From assembly GCF_001477625.1 (NCBI RefSeq), contig NZ_CP013692.1:4898001-4962000 (forward strand): a stretch of 64,000 bases of DNA, in the 5' to 3' direction. Below are positions 28,791 to 37,639 of this stretch, one piece after another; position 1 is the stretch's first letter, and each line of letters begins with the position of its first letter. Origin of the DNA: Paucibacter sp. KCTC 42545 (GTDB taxonomy: Bacteria > Pseudomonadota > Gammaproteobacteria > Burkholderiales > Burkholderiaceae_C). The notes below the pieces were generated by a model. That model did no database searches, was not told the DNA's origin, and saw nothing but the letters and a program-made list of their open reading frames with translations. The position numbers and the translations under genes were made by a program.

Positions 28791-29789
28791 TTAGCCCAGC
28801 TTCAGCAGGTGTAGCACCACACGTGCGGTGGTCTGCTCGGTTTCCACCAGTTCGGCAAAAGGCGCACCGCTGGTGAAGGCATTGGCCCAACGGTTCTTTT
28901 TCAGCTCGGCGGCCCAGGCCGGGCTGGCATTCAAGGCGCTGCTCAGGACCATATGCTTTTGAATCTGCGCGGGGTCCAGGCCGGGCGGGGCGAACAGGCC
29001 GCGCCAGTTGGCCATATCGGTGGCCACGCCCTGGCTGCGCAGGGAGCGGATGCCGTCACTGTCGGCGCGGCTGGAAATGGCCAGGGCGCGTACGGCGCCG
29101 CTGTCCAGGGCTTGCTTGGCTTCCGAAAAGCCGCTGATGCCCACGTCCAGCTCGCCCTTGCTCAAGGCCGCCACCAACTCGCCGCCGCCGGCATAAGCCT
29201 GGTAGTGCAAGCTAGCCGGGGGCACTTCGAGGGCGCGACCCATCATGCCCATCAGCATATGGTCGACACCGCCGGCGCTGCCGCCGCCGAAGCGAATCGA
29301 GGCCGGCGCGGCTTTGAGCTTCTCATTCAACTCGCCCTGGCTGCGCAGGGGCGAGTTCTTGGGCACCATCACCACCAGCGAATCGGCCGTCAGGCGGGCG
29401 ATGGGTGTGACCCGGCGCATGTCCACGGTGGCGCGGTTCAGGGCAATCGCGCCCAGCATCACCATGCCGCCCACCATCAAGGTATTGGGTTGGCCGGCGT
29501 ACTTTTCGACGAAATAGGCCAGGCCGGGCACGCCGCCCTTGCCGGGCTTGTACTCAAACTCGACCTGCTCCACCAGCTTGCTGGCCTGCAAGGCCGCGGC
29601 CATGGCGCGAGCTGTCTGGTCCCAGCCGCCGCCTTGGGCCGAGGGCACCAGCAGGCGCAGCGGACCATAGGCTTCGGCGGGTTTGGCGGCTGCCGTGGCG
29701 TTTGACTTGGCTTGGGCCAGAGCCATGCCCGGCACGGCCGAGGCCGCTGCGGCGCCGGCGCCTGCCAGCAAGATGGTTCTTCTTTGCAT
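28791..29789 (-). CDS. Bug family (TctC-type) substrate-binding protein, copy 2
   Basis: 332 residues from ATG 29789, with the same signal peptide wording and ligand-domain motifs as copy 1 (LRLLVPSAQGGGWDQTARAM, GGGSAGGVDHMLMG, PPGLDPAQIQKHM). Three residues are missing from the signal and linker relative to copy 1; substitutions are scattered, including the QAYAGGGELVAALSKGELDVGISGF region near the ligand cleft, so specificity may have shifted. Each copy has its own upstream region and terminator, so they can be expressed separately. Confidence 0.9.
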   Translation of the reverse strand: MQRRTILLAGAGAAAASAVPGMALAQAKSNATAAAKPAEAYGPLRLLVPSAQGGGWDQTARAMAAALQASKLVEQVEFEYKPGKGGVPGLAYFVEKYAGQPNTLMVGGMVMLGAIALNRATVDMRRVTPIARLTADSLVVMVPKNSPLRSQGELNEKLKAAPASIRFGGGSAGGVDHMLMGMMGRALEVPPASLHYQAYAGGGELVAALSKGELDVGISGFSEAKQALDSGAVRALAISSRADSDGIRSLRSQGVATDMANWRGLFAPPGLDPAQIQKHMVLSSALNASPAWAAELKKNRWANAFTSGAPFAELVETEQTTARVVLHLLKLG

Positions 29790-30098
29790 CTGGAAACCTG
29801 ATTCGTTCACAACAATAAATGGCAGCCGCGCATGCTGCGGGTCTGCTGAAGCGCGGGATTCTGGCAGTCGTGCTGCCTAGTCAAAACTACAAAATCCGCA
29901 GTTTTGCCAATTCCTTGGCTGAATTGAGCTTTTGCGGCGTCGCTCGCGCCGCGGAGCCCGGCTTTGTCCACCCAGGCTGTGGGTAACTATGGGGATGTCC
30001 ACTGGCCAATCGTCGGCAGGGCCCTATCCATCGATGTTTTGCTGCTTTGCTCGAAAATGTGGCAGTTTGGCGGGCGGCGTCAACGACAATCGAGGGCT
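29790..30098. other. Gap of 309 bp: divergent promoters of Bug gene 2 and uup
   Basis: The left 130 bp are homologous to the upstream region of Bug copy 1. The rest leads to uup and holds no coding region I would support. TGTGGGTAA near 29980 is one base from a DnaA box, isolated and probably chance. GAGG five bases before ATG 30099 is the uup ribosome site. Confidence 0.5.
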
Positions 30099-31997
30099 AT
30101 GGCAGTCCTATCTATCTCCAACGCCCATCTCGCTTACGGCCACGTTGCCTTGCTCGATGGTGCCAATTTCTCGCTCGAAACGGGTGAGCGCGTCGGCCTC
30201 ATTGGCCGCAACGGTACCGGCAAATCGTCGCTGCTGAAGGTGCTGGCCCAGATCGACAAGCTCGATGACGGCCTGCTGCAATTGCAGCAAGGCCTGACCA
30301 GCGTCTACGTGCCCCAAGAACCCGAGTTGCGCCCCGAAGCCAGCATCTTCGACGTGGTCAGCGAGGGCGTGGCCGAGGCCAAGGCCTTGCGCGAGCGTTA
30401 TGAGATCCACGATCCCGAGGACGACCTGGAGTGGGTGGCCGAGCGCATCGAACACCTCGGCGCCTGGAACTGGGAGCAGCGGGTGGAAGAAACCCTGCAG
30501 CGCCTGAACCTGGACGGCACCCGCATTGTGGGCGCCTTGTCGGGCGGCTTGAAGAAGCGCGTGGCCCTGGCCCGCGCCCTGGTGGCCCAGCCCGATGTGC
30601 TGCTGCTGGACGAGCCAACCAACCACCTGGACTTGGATGCCATCACCTGGCTGGAAGAGTTGCTCAACGGTTTCAAGGGCAGCTTGCTGCTGATCACCCA
30701 CGATCGCAGCTTCCTGGACAACGTGGCCAACCGCATCGTCGAGCTGGACCGTGGCCAGCTGCGCGGCTACCCCGGCAACTTCGCCGCCTTCACCGCTGCC
30801 AAGGCCTACGAGTTGGAAAACGAGGCGCTCTTCAATGCGCGCTTCGACAAGATCCTGGCGCAAGAAGAAATCTGGATTCGCAAGGGCGTTGAAGCCCGCC
30901 GCACCCGCAGCGTGGCGCGCATTCAGCGCCTGGAAAGCATGCGTTTGCAGCATGCCGCCCGCCGTGATGTGCAGGGCAAGGTCAAGCTGGACATCGACAC
31001 CGGCGGCGCCAGCGGCAAGATCGTGGCCGAGCTGGACTGCGTCAGCAAGAGCTACGGTGGTCGCACCATCGTGCGTGACTTCACCGCCACCATTCTGCGC
31101 GGCGACAAGGTCGGCCTGGTGGGCGCCAACGGCGCCGGCAAGACCACGCTGCTGAAGATGATTCTGGGCCAGCTCGAACCCGATAGCGGCAAAGTGCAGA
31201 TGGGCAGCAAGATCAATGTGGCCTACTTTGACCAGATGCGCGATGTGCTGGATTTGGACGCCACGCTGGCCGACACCATCAGCCCCGGCAGCGAGTGGAT
31301 CGAGATCGGCAACCAGAAAAAGCATGTGAAGAGCTATCTGGGCGACTTCCTGTTCTCACCTGCGCGTGCCAATTCGCCCGTCAAGAGCTTGTCTGGTGGC
31401 GAGCGCAACCGCCTGCTGCTGGCGCGCTTGTTCGCCCGCCCGGCCAATGTGCTGGTGCTGGACGAGCCCACCAACGACCTGGACATCGAAACCCTGGAAC
31501 TGCTGGAAGAGCTGCTGGCCGACTACGACGGCACCGTCTTCCTGGTCAGCCATGACCGCCGCTTCCTTGACAACGTGGTCACCAGCACCATCGTCAACGA
31601 AGGCGACGGCCGCTGGCGCGAATACGAAGGCGGCGTGCAGGACTGGTTGATCCAGTCCAAGCGCGCAGCCGCCATCCGCGCCAAGCAGGAGCCCGCCCCG
31701 GCAGCAGCTGCTGCTGCAGCGCCTGCGCCGGCTCCTGCCCCTGCGGTTTCTCCCGATGCCCTGGTGTCGGCCAAGCCACGTAAGCTCAGCTACAAGGAAC
31801 AGCGCGAGTTGGACGAGCTGCCCGCCAAGGTCGCGGCCCTGGAGGCCGAGCAAGTGCAACTCAATGCTTTGCTCAACGGCACCGAGCTCTACACCAAGGG
31901 TGCGGCGCGAATTGCCGAAGTGACCGAGCGGGCTGCCAAGATCGACGAAGACTTGCTGGTGTTGATGGAGCGCTGGGAAGTTCTCGAAGCCAAGTAA
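30099..31997 (+). CDS. uup: ABC-F family ATPase Uup
   Basis: 632 residues (E. coli Uup 635). Two cytoplasmic ABC ATPase domains in one chain without membrane segments: Walker A GRNGTGKSS at 36-44 and GANGAGKTT near 342-350, signatures LSGGLKKRVALARAL and LSGGERNRLLLARLF, Walker B LLLDEPTNHLD and LVLDEPTNDLD. An Ala/Pro-rich linker leads to the C-terminal coiled-coil (SYKEQRELDELPAKVAALEAEQ) that distinguishes Uup from other ABC-F proteins. Family role: ribosome- or branched-DNA-associated ATPase affecting transposon excision. Start at ATG 30099 follows GAGG; the earlier in-frame ATG lacks homology. Confidence 0.93.
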   Translation: MAVLSISNAHLAYGHVALLDGANFSLETGERVGLIGRNGTGKSSLLKVLAQIDKLDDGLLQLQQGLTSVYVPQEPELRPEASIFDVVSEGVAEAKALRERYEIHDPEDDLEWVAERIEHLGAWNWEQRVEETLQRLNLDGTRIVGALSGGLKKRVALARALVAQPDVLLLDEPTNHLDLDAITWLEELLNGFKGSLLLITHDRSFLDNVANRIVELDRGQLRGYPGNFAAFTAAKAYELENEALFNARFDKILAQEEIWIRKGVEARRTRSVARIQRLESMRLQHAARRDVQGKVKLDIDTGGASGKIVAELDCVSKSYGGRTIVRDFTATILRGDKVGLVGANGAGKTTLLKMILGQLEPDSGKVQMGSKINVAYFDQMRDVLDLDATLADTISPGSEWIEIGNQKKHVKSYLGDFLFSPARANSPVKSLSGGERNRLLLARLFARPANVLVLDEPTNDLDIETLELLEELLADYDGTVFLVSHDRRFLDNVVTSTIVNEGDGRWREYEGGVQDWLIQSKRAAAIRAKQEPAPAAAAAAAPAPAPAPAVSPDALVSAKPRKLSYKEQRELDELPAKVAALEAEQVQLNALLNGTELYTKGAARIAEVTERAAKIDEDLLVLMERWEVLEAK

Positions 31998-32022
31998 ACC
32001 AAGCACTGGGAAGGGCAAAAGC

Positions 32023-32439
32023 ATGGACTTGCAACAGGAATGGGTGGCACTGCAAAACAAGTTCGAGCAATACGAATTTGTGGCCTGGGCCAACAAGCTG
32101 GCGGCCGTGTTTTTGCTAGCCCAGATGAATGCGGGCCGCCTGGTGCTGGCCCTGATTGCCTTGCTGTGGCTGCAAGAGGCCGTGCTCAAGACCTTCCAAT
32201 CCCGCTTGGGCGAGCGCCTGCTGAAAGTGGAGCAGGGCATGCGCAAGGGCGTGACGGATGCGTTTTCGGCCGGCGCCATGCAGCTGCACAGCGACTGGCT
32301 GGCCAGCCGCCCCGGCACGGCTGGCTTGCTGGCGCAGGTGCTGCGCCAGTTGCTGCGCCCGACTGTGGCCTTGCCCTATCTGCCGCTGATGCTGTTCGCC
32401 TGGTATCGCACCGGCTTGTGGACCGGCATCTGGTACTGA
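32023..32439 (+). CDS. Small membrane protein of unknown function
   Basis: 138 residues, ATG 32023 preceded by GGAAGGG at good spacing and only 25 bp after uup, so probably co-transcribed with it. Hydrophobic segments lie at about 26-57 (LAAVFLLAQMNAGRLVLALIALLWL) and 113-133 (VALPYLPLMLFAWYRTGLW), separated by an amphipathic stretch. I do not recognise the family. Codon use matches the neighbours and the start context is good, which supports a real gene. Confidence 0.7.
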   Translation: MDLQQEWVALQNKFEQYEFVAWANKLAAVFLLAQMNAGRLVLALIALLWLQEAVLKTFQSRLGERLLKVEQGMRKGVTDAFSAGAMQLHSDWLASRPGTAGLLAQVLRQLLRPTVALPYLPLMLFAWYRTGLWTGIWY

Positions 32440-32465
32440 GCCGGCGCAGGCAAGCGCAACGCGTT

Positions 32466-32485
32466 TTAAAGCGCGTTAAAGCGCG
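32466..32485. repeat. Tandem 10-bp repeat TTAAAGCGCG x2
   Basis: Two adjacent exact units; the second contains the TAA stop (minus strand) of the hydratase-like gene. A third partial match (TTAAAGCCC) lies about 20 bp further, inside the coding region. Confidence 0.7.
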
Positions 32486-33264
32486 ATTTGCAATTCACCA
32501 AGGCCGTTAAAGCCCAGGCTGAGCTTGTCGCCGGCGTGTAAACCCAGCAAGACCAACCAGGCGCCGGTGGTGACCACCGTGCCGGCCTGGATGCTGGCAC
32601 CGTTTCGGCTCAGATGGCGCAGCCAAGCCGGTAGCAACCATGTCGGGTCGCCCAAAGGGTGGCTGCCAGTGGCGCGTAGCGGCGCCTCATCATTGCGTTG
32701 AATCCAGCATGAGAGCGCGGCCCAGTCGGGCGGCTGGTTGGGATCAAAAGCCTGCCAGGGCCCCAGGGCCAGAGCGCCGTGCGACAAGCAGTCGGCCTGG
32801 CGCAGCAGCGCCGGCGCCTCACCCGCTTCGGCCCAGCGTGAGCTGACCAACTCCGCCGAAACGGCGAAAGCGTCCACCAGCTGCATGGCCTGAGCATGGC
32901 TCAGCTGGGCGGCTTCTTGTGCGCTGATGTCCGCGCCGATGCGCAGGGCGATTTCGGCTTCGATGCCAGGCGCGCGCAGGCTCAGATCGGCGAAGTTGGC
33001 CGGGCTTGGGCGAACGCCGGCGGGCGCCAGCGGCGCATGGCTCAGCTCGCTGCTGCGGCTGGCGCCGCCGCTCTTCCAAAACCTCACCGCCTGCTGGCCT
33101 GAGGCCCAACCTAGGCGGGCGGACAGCTGGTCTTGTACCGCGTAAGCGCTGGCGCTGTCGGGCACGCTGGGCGCCCATTCGGCGGCCGGCAAGACCTGAC
33201 CCTCGGTCCAGGCCTGGGCCAAGGTTTGCGACAAATCGGTGAGGCTGTGCGGTGCTTGTGTCAT
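32476..33264 (-). CDS. 2-keto-4-pentenoate hydratase / fumarylacetoacetate-hydrolase-fold protein (MhpD-like)
   Basis: 262 residues from ATG 33264. The pattern RFWKSGGASRSSELSHAPL, the acidic GIEAEIALRIG strand (metal ligands Glu-x-Glu) near residue 108, and C-terminal TGAWLVLLGLHAGDKLSLGFNGLG agree with the hydratase branch of the FAH superfamily, which adds water to 2-hydroxypenta-2,4-dienoate in meta-cleavage pathways. No aromatic ring-cleavage genes accompany it, so the actual substrate may be different. It is downstream of, and in the same orientation as, the MocR gene, 38 bp away, so the two could share a transcript. Confidence 0.78.
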   Translation of the reverse strand: MTQAPHSLTDLSQTLAQAWTEGQVLPAAEWAPSVPDSASAYAVQDQLSARLGWASGQQAVRFWKSGGASRSSELSHAPLAPAGVRPSPANFADLSLRAPGIEAEIALRIGADISAQEAAQLSHAQAMQLVDAFAVSAELVSSRWAEAGEAPALLRQADCLSHGALALGPWQAFDPNQPPDWAALSCWIQRNDEAPLRATGSHPLGDPTWLLPAWLRHLSRNGASIQAGTVVTTGAWLVLLGLHAGDKLSLGFNGLGELQIAL

Positions 33265-33302
33265 GCGAGTGAGTGTCGCAGCAAGTGCTGGCCGCAAAGG
33301 CT

Positions 33303-34748
33303 TCAGCCGCCGCTCTTGCGGCAATGCTCCAGCAATTTCCAGAAATGGGCGTCTTGCGCGGTGGCGTAGTTGATGCGCATCAGCGTGCCGGGTCGGCGTG
33401 TCGGGCTGAACAGGGCGCCTGGGGCGACCAGCCAGTTCTCGTTCATCATTTGCTGGGCCAGCTTTTCGGTGTCCATGCCCGTGTCCAGCCAGCCGAACAG
33501 GCCGGCGGGTGGCGTCACCGAGTGGCAGCCCGCGGCCTCGGCCAGGCGCAAGCTGCGCTGGCGCGCCGCGTCCAGCCGGGTCAGCACCCGTTCGGCATGG
33601 CGGCGCAGCAAGCCTTTTTCCAGGCAATGCGCGACGGCGCGCTCCAGCAAGGGGCTGGTGGTGAGTGTGCTCAGCAGCTTGAGTTGGGTCAGCGTAGCGA
33701 TGCGTGCCGGGCTGGCCGCCACATAGCCGACCCGCCAGGCGGGGGTGAGGATTTTCGAGAACCCGGACACATAAATGGTGCGCCGCAGCCCATCCAGGGC
33801 CGACAGGCGCGGCGCGTGATTGGGGGCCAGAAAAGCGTAGGTGTCGTCTTCAACGATCTGAAAGTCGGCGCTCTCCGCCAGCTTGAGCAATTGGTGGGCC
33901 TTGGCCAGCGAGAGCGTGTTGCCGGTCGGGTTGTGCAGCACCGACACGGTGACGTAGAGCTTGGGCGCATGCTGGGCCACCAGCTGGGCCATCACTTCCA
34001 GGTCTGGGCCGTCGGCGCCGCGTGGCACCGGCAGCAAGCGCATGCCGGCCTGGCTCAGGCGGGCGAACTCAATCGCCCAGCCGGGCGCGTCCACCAGTAC
34101 TGCGTCGCCGGGCTGCAGCAGGCTGCGGGTCAGCAGATCCAGCGCGTGGGTGGCGCCCACGGTGCTGACGATTTGCTCGGGTGCCGCCGCGATGCCGAGG
34201 TCGCTCATGCGCGCCGCCAGGGCCTCACGCAGGCGGGCGTCCCCGGCCGGCTCGCCGTAGTGGAGTGCCAGCTGGGCGCTGGCACTGCCTTCGTTCAAGA
34301 CCTTGCGCATGGCGGACTGGATCATGGGCAGGTCCAGCCACTCGGCCGGCAAGGTGCCCAGGCCGGGCGCACGTTTGGCATCGGCCTGGAACATGCCGCG
34401 AATCAGCGCGCTGGCGTCCACCGGCGCCGTACTGACGGGCTGCGGGCCGGCTCGGCTGACCCGCTGGGTGGATGCGAGCGTCTCGCGGACAAAAAAGCCG
34501 CGCTGTTTGCGCGCTTCCAGCAAGCCCTGAGCCAGCAACTGGTCATAAGCGGCCACCACGGTGTAGGGACTGACACCATGCTGGCGCGCGCAGTCGCGCA
34601 CCGAGGGCAGGCGGCTGCCGGGCAGCATCAGGCGTTGCTGAATGCGCTCGGCATAGCGGGCCGCCAATTGCTGGGCTAAGGGCGTGGCGGATTGGCGCGA
34701 AAGCCCCTGGGTGGCGGCCATCGCCATGCCGCTTGTGTTGGTGTTCAT
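33303..34748 (-). CDS. MocR-type transcriptional regulator (GntR winged helix fused to aminotransferase domain)
   Basis: 481 residues from ATG 34748, the usual MocR length. Residues about 20-90 form a GntR winged helix (RYAERIQQRLMLPGSRLPSVRDCARQHGVSPYTVVAAYDQL); from about 120 on is a fold-type I PLP aminotransferase domain with Schiff-base Lys332 in VSGFSKILTPAWRVGY. MocR proteins use PLP and an amino-compound ligand to switch transcription rather than catalyse. Divergent from the lysE-type exporter, the likely target; GTTCTG direct repeats lie between them. A longer in-frame extension to 35156 crosses that gene and is rejected. Confidence 0.93.
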   Translation of the reverse strand: MNTNTSGMAMAATQGLSRQSATPLAQQLAARYAERIQQRLMLPGSRLPSVRDCARQHGVSPYTVVAAYDQLLAQGLLEARKQRGFFVRETLASTQRVSRAGPQPVSTAPVDASALIRGMFQADAKRAPGLGTLPAEWLDLPMIQSAMRKVLNEGSASAQLALHYGEPAGDARLREALAARMSDLGIAAAPEQIVSTVGATHALDLLTRSLLQPGDAVLVDAPGWAIEFARLSQAGMRLLPVPRGADGPDLEVMAQLVAQHAPKLYVTVSVLHNPTGNTLSLAKAHQLLKLAESADFQIVEDDTYAFLAPNHAPRLSALDGLRRTIYVSGFSKILTPAWRVGYVAASPARIATLTQLKLLSTLTTSPLLERAVAHCLEKGLLRRHAERVLTRLDAARQRSLRLAEAAGCHSVTPPAGLFGWLDTGMDTEKLAQQMMNENWLVAPGALFSPTRRPGTLMRINYATAQDAHFWKLLEHCRKSGG

Positions 34749-34769
34749 GCCGATACAGATGCGTTTTAT

Positions 34770-34793
34770 GTTCTGAAAAGTGTACTGGTTCTG
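34770..34793. promoter_or_regulatory. Candidate MocR operator: GTTCTG direct repeat
   Basis: GTTCTG at 34770-34775 and 34788-34793, 18 bp start to start, within the 105-bp divergent intergenic region. MocR regulators such as PdxR bind spaced direct repeats, so this is a reasonable candidate, based on position and pattern only. Confidence 0.35.
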
Positions 34794-34853
34794 TGCTGTT
34801 GGCGGCAATAGACTGACAGCATTGAAGGTGCCTCGCCCAAGGAGTTTGTGAGC

Positions 34854-35483
34854 ATGAATACAGAAATGACGCTGGCCGTGGTGGGCTTCGCCGCCGTGAG
34901 CTCCATCACGCCGGGGCCCAATAACATGATGCTGCTGGCCTCCGGGGTGAACCATGGCTTTCGCGCCACCGTGCCGCATATGCTGGGCATCAGCATTGGC
35001 TTTGCGATCCTGATGTTGGCAGCCGGCTTCGGCCTTGGGGCCTTGCTGACCCAATGGCCGCAGCTGCATCTGGGGCTGAAAGTGGTGGGCATTGGCTATA
35101 TGGTCTGGCTGGCCTGGCGGCTCTGGCATGCGGAGGCGCCGGCGCAGCCGGGCCAATCCTCGGCCACGGGATCAGCAGCCTCGGCAGCATCAGCCGGGCC
35201 GCTGGGCTTTTGGGGCGCGGCGGCCTTTCAGTGGGTCAATCCCAAGGCCTGGATGATGGCCGTGGGGGCGGTGGCCGGCTTCATCGCGCCGCACAGCGGG
35301 GCCGGGGCAGTGCTGGTTTTGAGCCTGATCTGCGCCAGCGTCAACCTGCCTTGCATCAGCGTCTGGGCCCTGGGTGGCGCCAAGCTGAGCCGCCATCTGG
35401 CCGAGCCCAAACGCCGCCGCTTGTTCAATGCGGTGATGGCAATCTTGTTGTTGGCCAGCATCTGGCCGATGCTCAAGACCTGA
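34854..35483 (+). CDS. LysE/RhtB family amino acid exporter
   Basis: 209 residues from ATG 34854. AAGGAG sits nine bases upstream; the GTG at 34848 would be only three bases from it and is less likely. Six hydrophobic segments and the N-terminal family motif SSITPGPNNMMLLASGVNHGFR. Family role: export of amino acids or derivatives across the inner membrane. Divergent from MocR and upstream of the aminotransferase-phzF-alaX operon in the same direction (84-bp gap), giving an amino-acid-handling neighbourhood. Confidence 0.92.
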   Translation: MNTEMTLAVVGFAAVSSITPGPNNMMLLASGVNHGFRATVPHMLGISIGFAILMLAAGFGLGALLTQWPQLHLGLKVVGIGYMVWLAWRLWHAEAPAQPGQSSATGSAASAASAGPLGFWGAAAFQWVNPKAWMMAVGAVAGFIAPHSGAGAVLVLSLICASVNLPCISVWALGGAKLSRHLAEPKRRRLFNAVMAILLLASIWPMLKT

Positions 35484-35567
35484 GCCTGGCGCCAGCCGGG
35501 TGCTCGCAGGCCTCACAATCAAGCATCAATCAAAATTGCCTTTTTGCAAAAATCGGAGACTGTTCAG

Positions 35568-36788
35568 ATGACGACCACGCCCCCTTCGGCCTTCCACCTG
35601 GCGCGTCGTGCCGCGCGCATGAACCCTTCCGTCATCCGCGAGATCCTCAAGGTCACCGAGAAGCCTGGCATCTTGTCCATGGCCGGCGGCCTGCCTTCCA
35701 GCGACACCTTTCCGGTCGAGGAAATCAAAGCCGCTTGCGACCGGGTACTGACACAGAACCCGCGCGAGGCCCTGCAATACGCCGCCAGCGAGGGCTTCGC
35801 GCCCCTGCGTGAGTGGGTGGCGGCGCGCGTTGCGTCGCTGGGCATGTCGGTGTCGCCCGACCAGGTGCTGGTGACCAGCGGCTCGCAGCAGGGCCTGGAT
35901 CTGGTGGGCAAGATTTTGTGTGACGCCGGTGCGCCGGTGGCGGTGGAAACGCCCACCTATCTGGGGGCGCTGCAGGCCTTCACGCCCTTCGAGCCGAATT
36001 TCGTCAGCTTGGAAAGCGATGAGCAAGGCGTCTCGCCCGCCGCGCTGGCACGCTTGCCGCATGACGCACCGGGCACGCGCTTCGCTTATCTGCTGCCCAA
36101 TTACCAAAACCCCACCGGTCGGGTGATGAGCGCACAGCGCCGCATCGATGCGATGGAAGCCGCCCGCACGGCCGGCGTGCCGGTGATTGAAGACAACCCG
36201 TATGGCGACCTCTGGTATGACGAGCCGCCGCTGCCCTCGCTGTCCAGCCTGTGGCCCGAGGGCTCGGTCTATTTGGGCAGCTTCTCCAAGGTGCTGACGC
36301 CGGGCTTCCGCCTGGGCTTTTTGATCGCCCCGCAGAGCCTCTACCCCAAGCTGCTGCAAGCCAAGCAGGCGGCCGATTTGCACACGCCCGGCTTCAACCA
36401 GCGCGTGGTCTACGAGGTGATTCGCAATGGTTTCCTCGACGAGCATGTGCCCAAGATTCGCGCGCTCTACAAAGCCAACCGCGATGCCATGGCCGAGGCA
36501 CTGAAGCAGCATCTGCCGGCTGGTTGTGAATACCAAACGCCCAAGGGCGGCATGTTCTTCTGGATCCGCCTGCCGGAAGGCTTGGATGCGATGGATTTGC
36601 TGCCCAGGGCGGTGGATGCGGGCATTGCCTTTGTGCCCGGCGCGGCCTTCTATGCCCAGGCGCCGGATCCGCGTGCGCTGCGCCTGTCCTTTGTGACGCT
36701 GACGCCGCCGCAGATCCACGAGGGTGTGGCGATTCTGGGCCGGGTCTTGCGTGAAGCTCTGGACGGCGCGACTGAACACGCGCCATGA
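35568..36788 (+). CDS. PLP-dependent aminotransferase, 2-aminoadipate/multi-substrate type
   Basis: 406 residues from ATG 35568, with GGAG nine bases upstream. Fold-type I aminotransferase: MAGGLPSSDTFPVEEI at the N-terminus, LLPNYQNPTGRVMS, EDNPYGDLWYDEPP and Schiff-base Lys241 in LGSFSKVLTPGFRLGF. This wording matches LysN/2-aminoadipate and aromatic or branched-chain aminotransferases. Unlike the MocR protein upstream it has no DNA-binding domain and should be catalytic. First gene of a tight operon: its stop overlaps the phzF start (ATGA). Confidence 0.9.
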   Translation: MTTTPPSAFHLARRAARMNPSVIREILKVTEKPGILSMAGGLPSSDTFPVEEIKAACDRVLTQNPREALQYAASEGFAPLREWVAARVASLGMSVSPDQVLVTSGSQQGLDLVGKILCDAGAPVAVETPTYLGALQAFTPFEPNFVSLESDEQGVSPAALARLPHDAPGTRFAYLLPNYQNPTGRVMSAQRRIDAMEAARTAGVPVIEDNPYGDLWYDEPPLPSLSSLWPEGSVYLGSFSKVLTPGFRLGFLIAPQSLYPKLLQAKQAADLHTPGFNQRVVYEVIRNGFLDEHVPKIRALYKANRDAMAEALKQHLPAGCEYQTPKGGMFFWIRLPEGLDAMDLLPRAVDAGIAFVPGAAFYAQAPDPRALRLSFVTLTPPQIHEGVAILGRVLREALDGATEHAP

Positions 36789-37639
36789 GTTTGCAAACGC
36801 GCAGATTCGCTCAAGTTGATGTGTTCACGGCCATGGCCTTGCGGGGTAACCCGCTGGCCGTGGTGATTGACGGCGAGGGCCTGAGCGACGCCGCCATGGC
36901 CGCTTTTGCCCGCTGGACCAATCTCAGCGAAACCACCTTCATCCTGCCGCCCACCGATGCGGCCGCCGACTACCGGGTGCGCATCTTCACGCCCGCCGGC
37001 GAGCTGCCTTTTGCGGGCCACCCGACCCTTGGCACGGCGCATTGCTGGCTGGCCAACGGCGGCGTGCCCAAGACCAAGGGCATGCTGGTGCAGGAATGCG
37101 GCATCGGTCTGGTGCGGGTCAAGCGCCAAGCTGATCGCAACAAGGAACGCTTGGCCTTTGCTGCGCCTGCGCTGCGCCGCAGTGGGCCGGTCGAGCCGGA
37201 GCTGCACGCCCAGGTCTTGCGTTCCTTGCGCCTGAGTGCCGAGGAGGTGTTGGACGTGCAGTGGGTCGACAACGGCCCGGCCTGGATGGCCGCGCGCCTC
37301 AAAAGTGCCGCCGCCGTGCTGGACTTGAAGCCCGATTTCGTGGCGATGCAAGGGCTTAAGCTGGGCGTCGTCGGCGCCTATCCTTCAGGCTCGCCCCAGC
37401 AGTTTGAGGTGCGTGCCTTTGTGCCTGACCTTGGTGTGCCAGAGGATGCTGTGACCGGCAGCTTGAATGCCGGCCTGGCCTTGTGGCTGCAAGAGGCAGG
37501 TCTTGCCCCGGCCAAATACATCGCCGCGCAAGGAGCGGCGCTGAGCCGTGCCGGCCGGGTGCATGTGCAGCGCGAGGGTGATGAGGTCTGGATCGGCGGC
37601 GATGTGACGCCCATGATTGAAGGCGTGGTGCGCTTGTGA
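36785..37639 (+). CDS. PhzF family isomerase/epimerase-fold protein
   Basis: 284 residues, ATG overlapping the preceding stop by four bases. The N-terminus (RRFAQVDVFTAMALRGNPLAVV), TNLSETTFILPP with the conserved catalytic glutamate near residue 48, and FTPAGELPFAGHPTLGTAH are the PhzF hallmarks, with DLGVPEDAVTGSLNAGLALWL in the second half. PhzF itself isomerises 2,3-dihydro-3-hydroxyanthranilate, but most family members are not in phenazine clusters and have unassigned substrates. No other phenazine gene is here. Translation is coupled to the genes on both sides. Confidence 0.92.
   Translation: MSLQTRRFAQVDVFTAMALRGNPLAVVIDGEGLSDAAMAAFARWTNLSETTFILPPTDAAADYRVRIFTPAGELPFAGHPTLGTAHCWLANGGVPKTKGMLVQECGIGLVRVKRQADRNKERLAFAAPALRRSGPVEPELHAQVLRSLRLSAEEVLDVQWVDNGPAWMAARLKSAAAVLDLKPDFVAMQGLKLGVVGAYPSGSPQQFEVRAFVPDLGVPEDAVTGSLNAGLALWLQEAGLAPAKYIAAQGAALSRAGRVHVQREGDEVWIGGDVTPMIEGVVRL

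Noticed and set aside
29978..29990. Isolated DnaA-box-like TGTGGGTAA upstream of uup
   Set aside because: Single site with a mismatch and no companions; expected by chance.
33273..34679. Plus-strand frame of 468 codons opposite the MocR gene
   Set aside because: No recognisable domain; the minus strand encodes a complete winged-helix plus aminotransferase protein.
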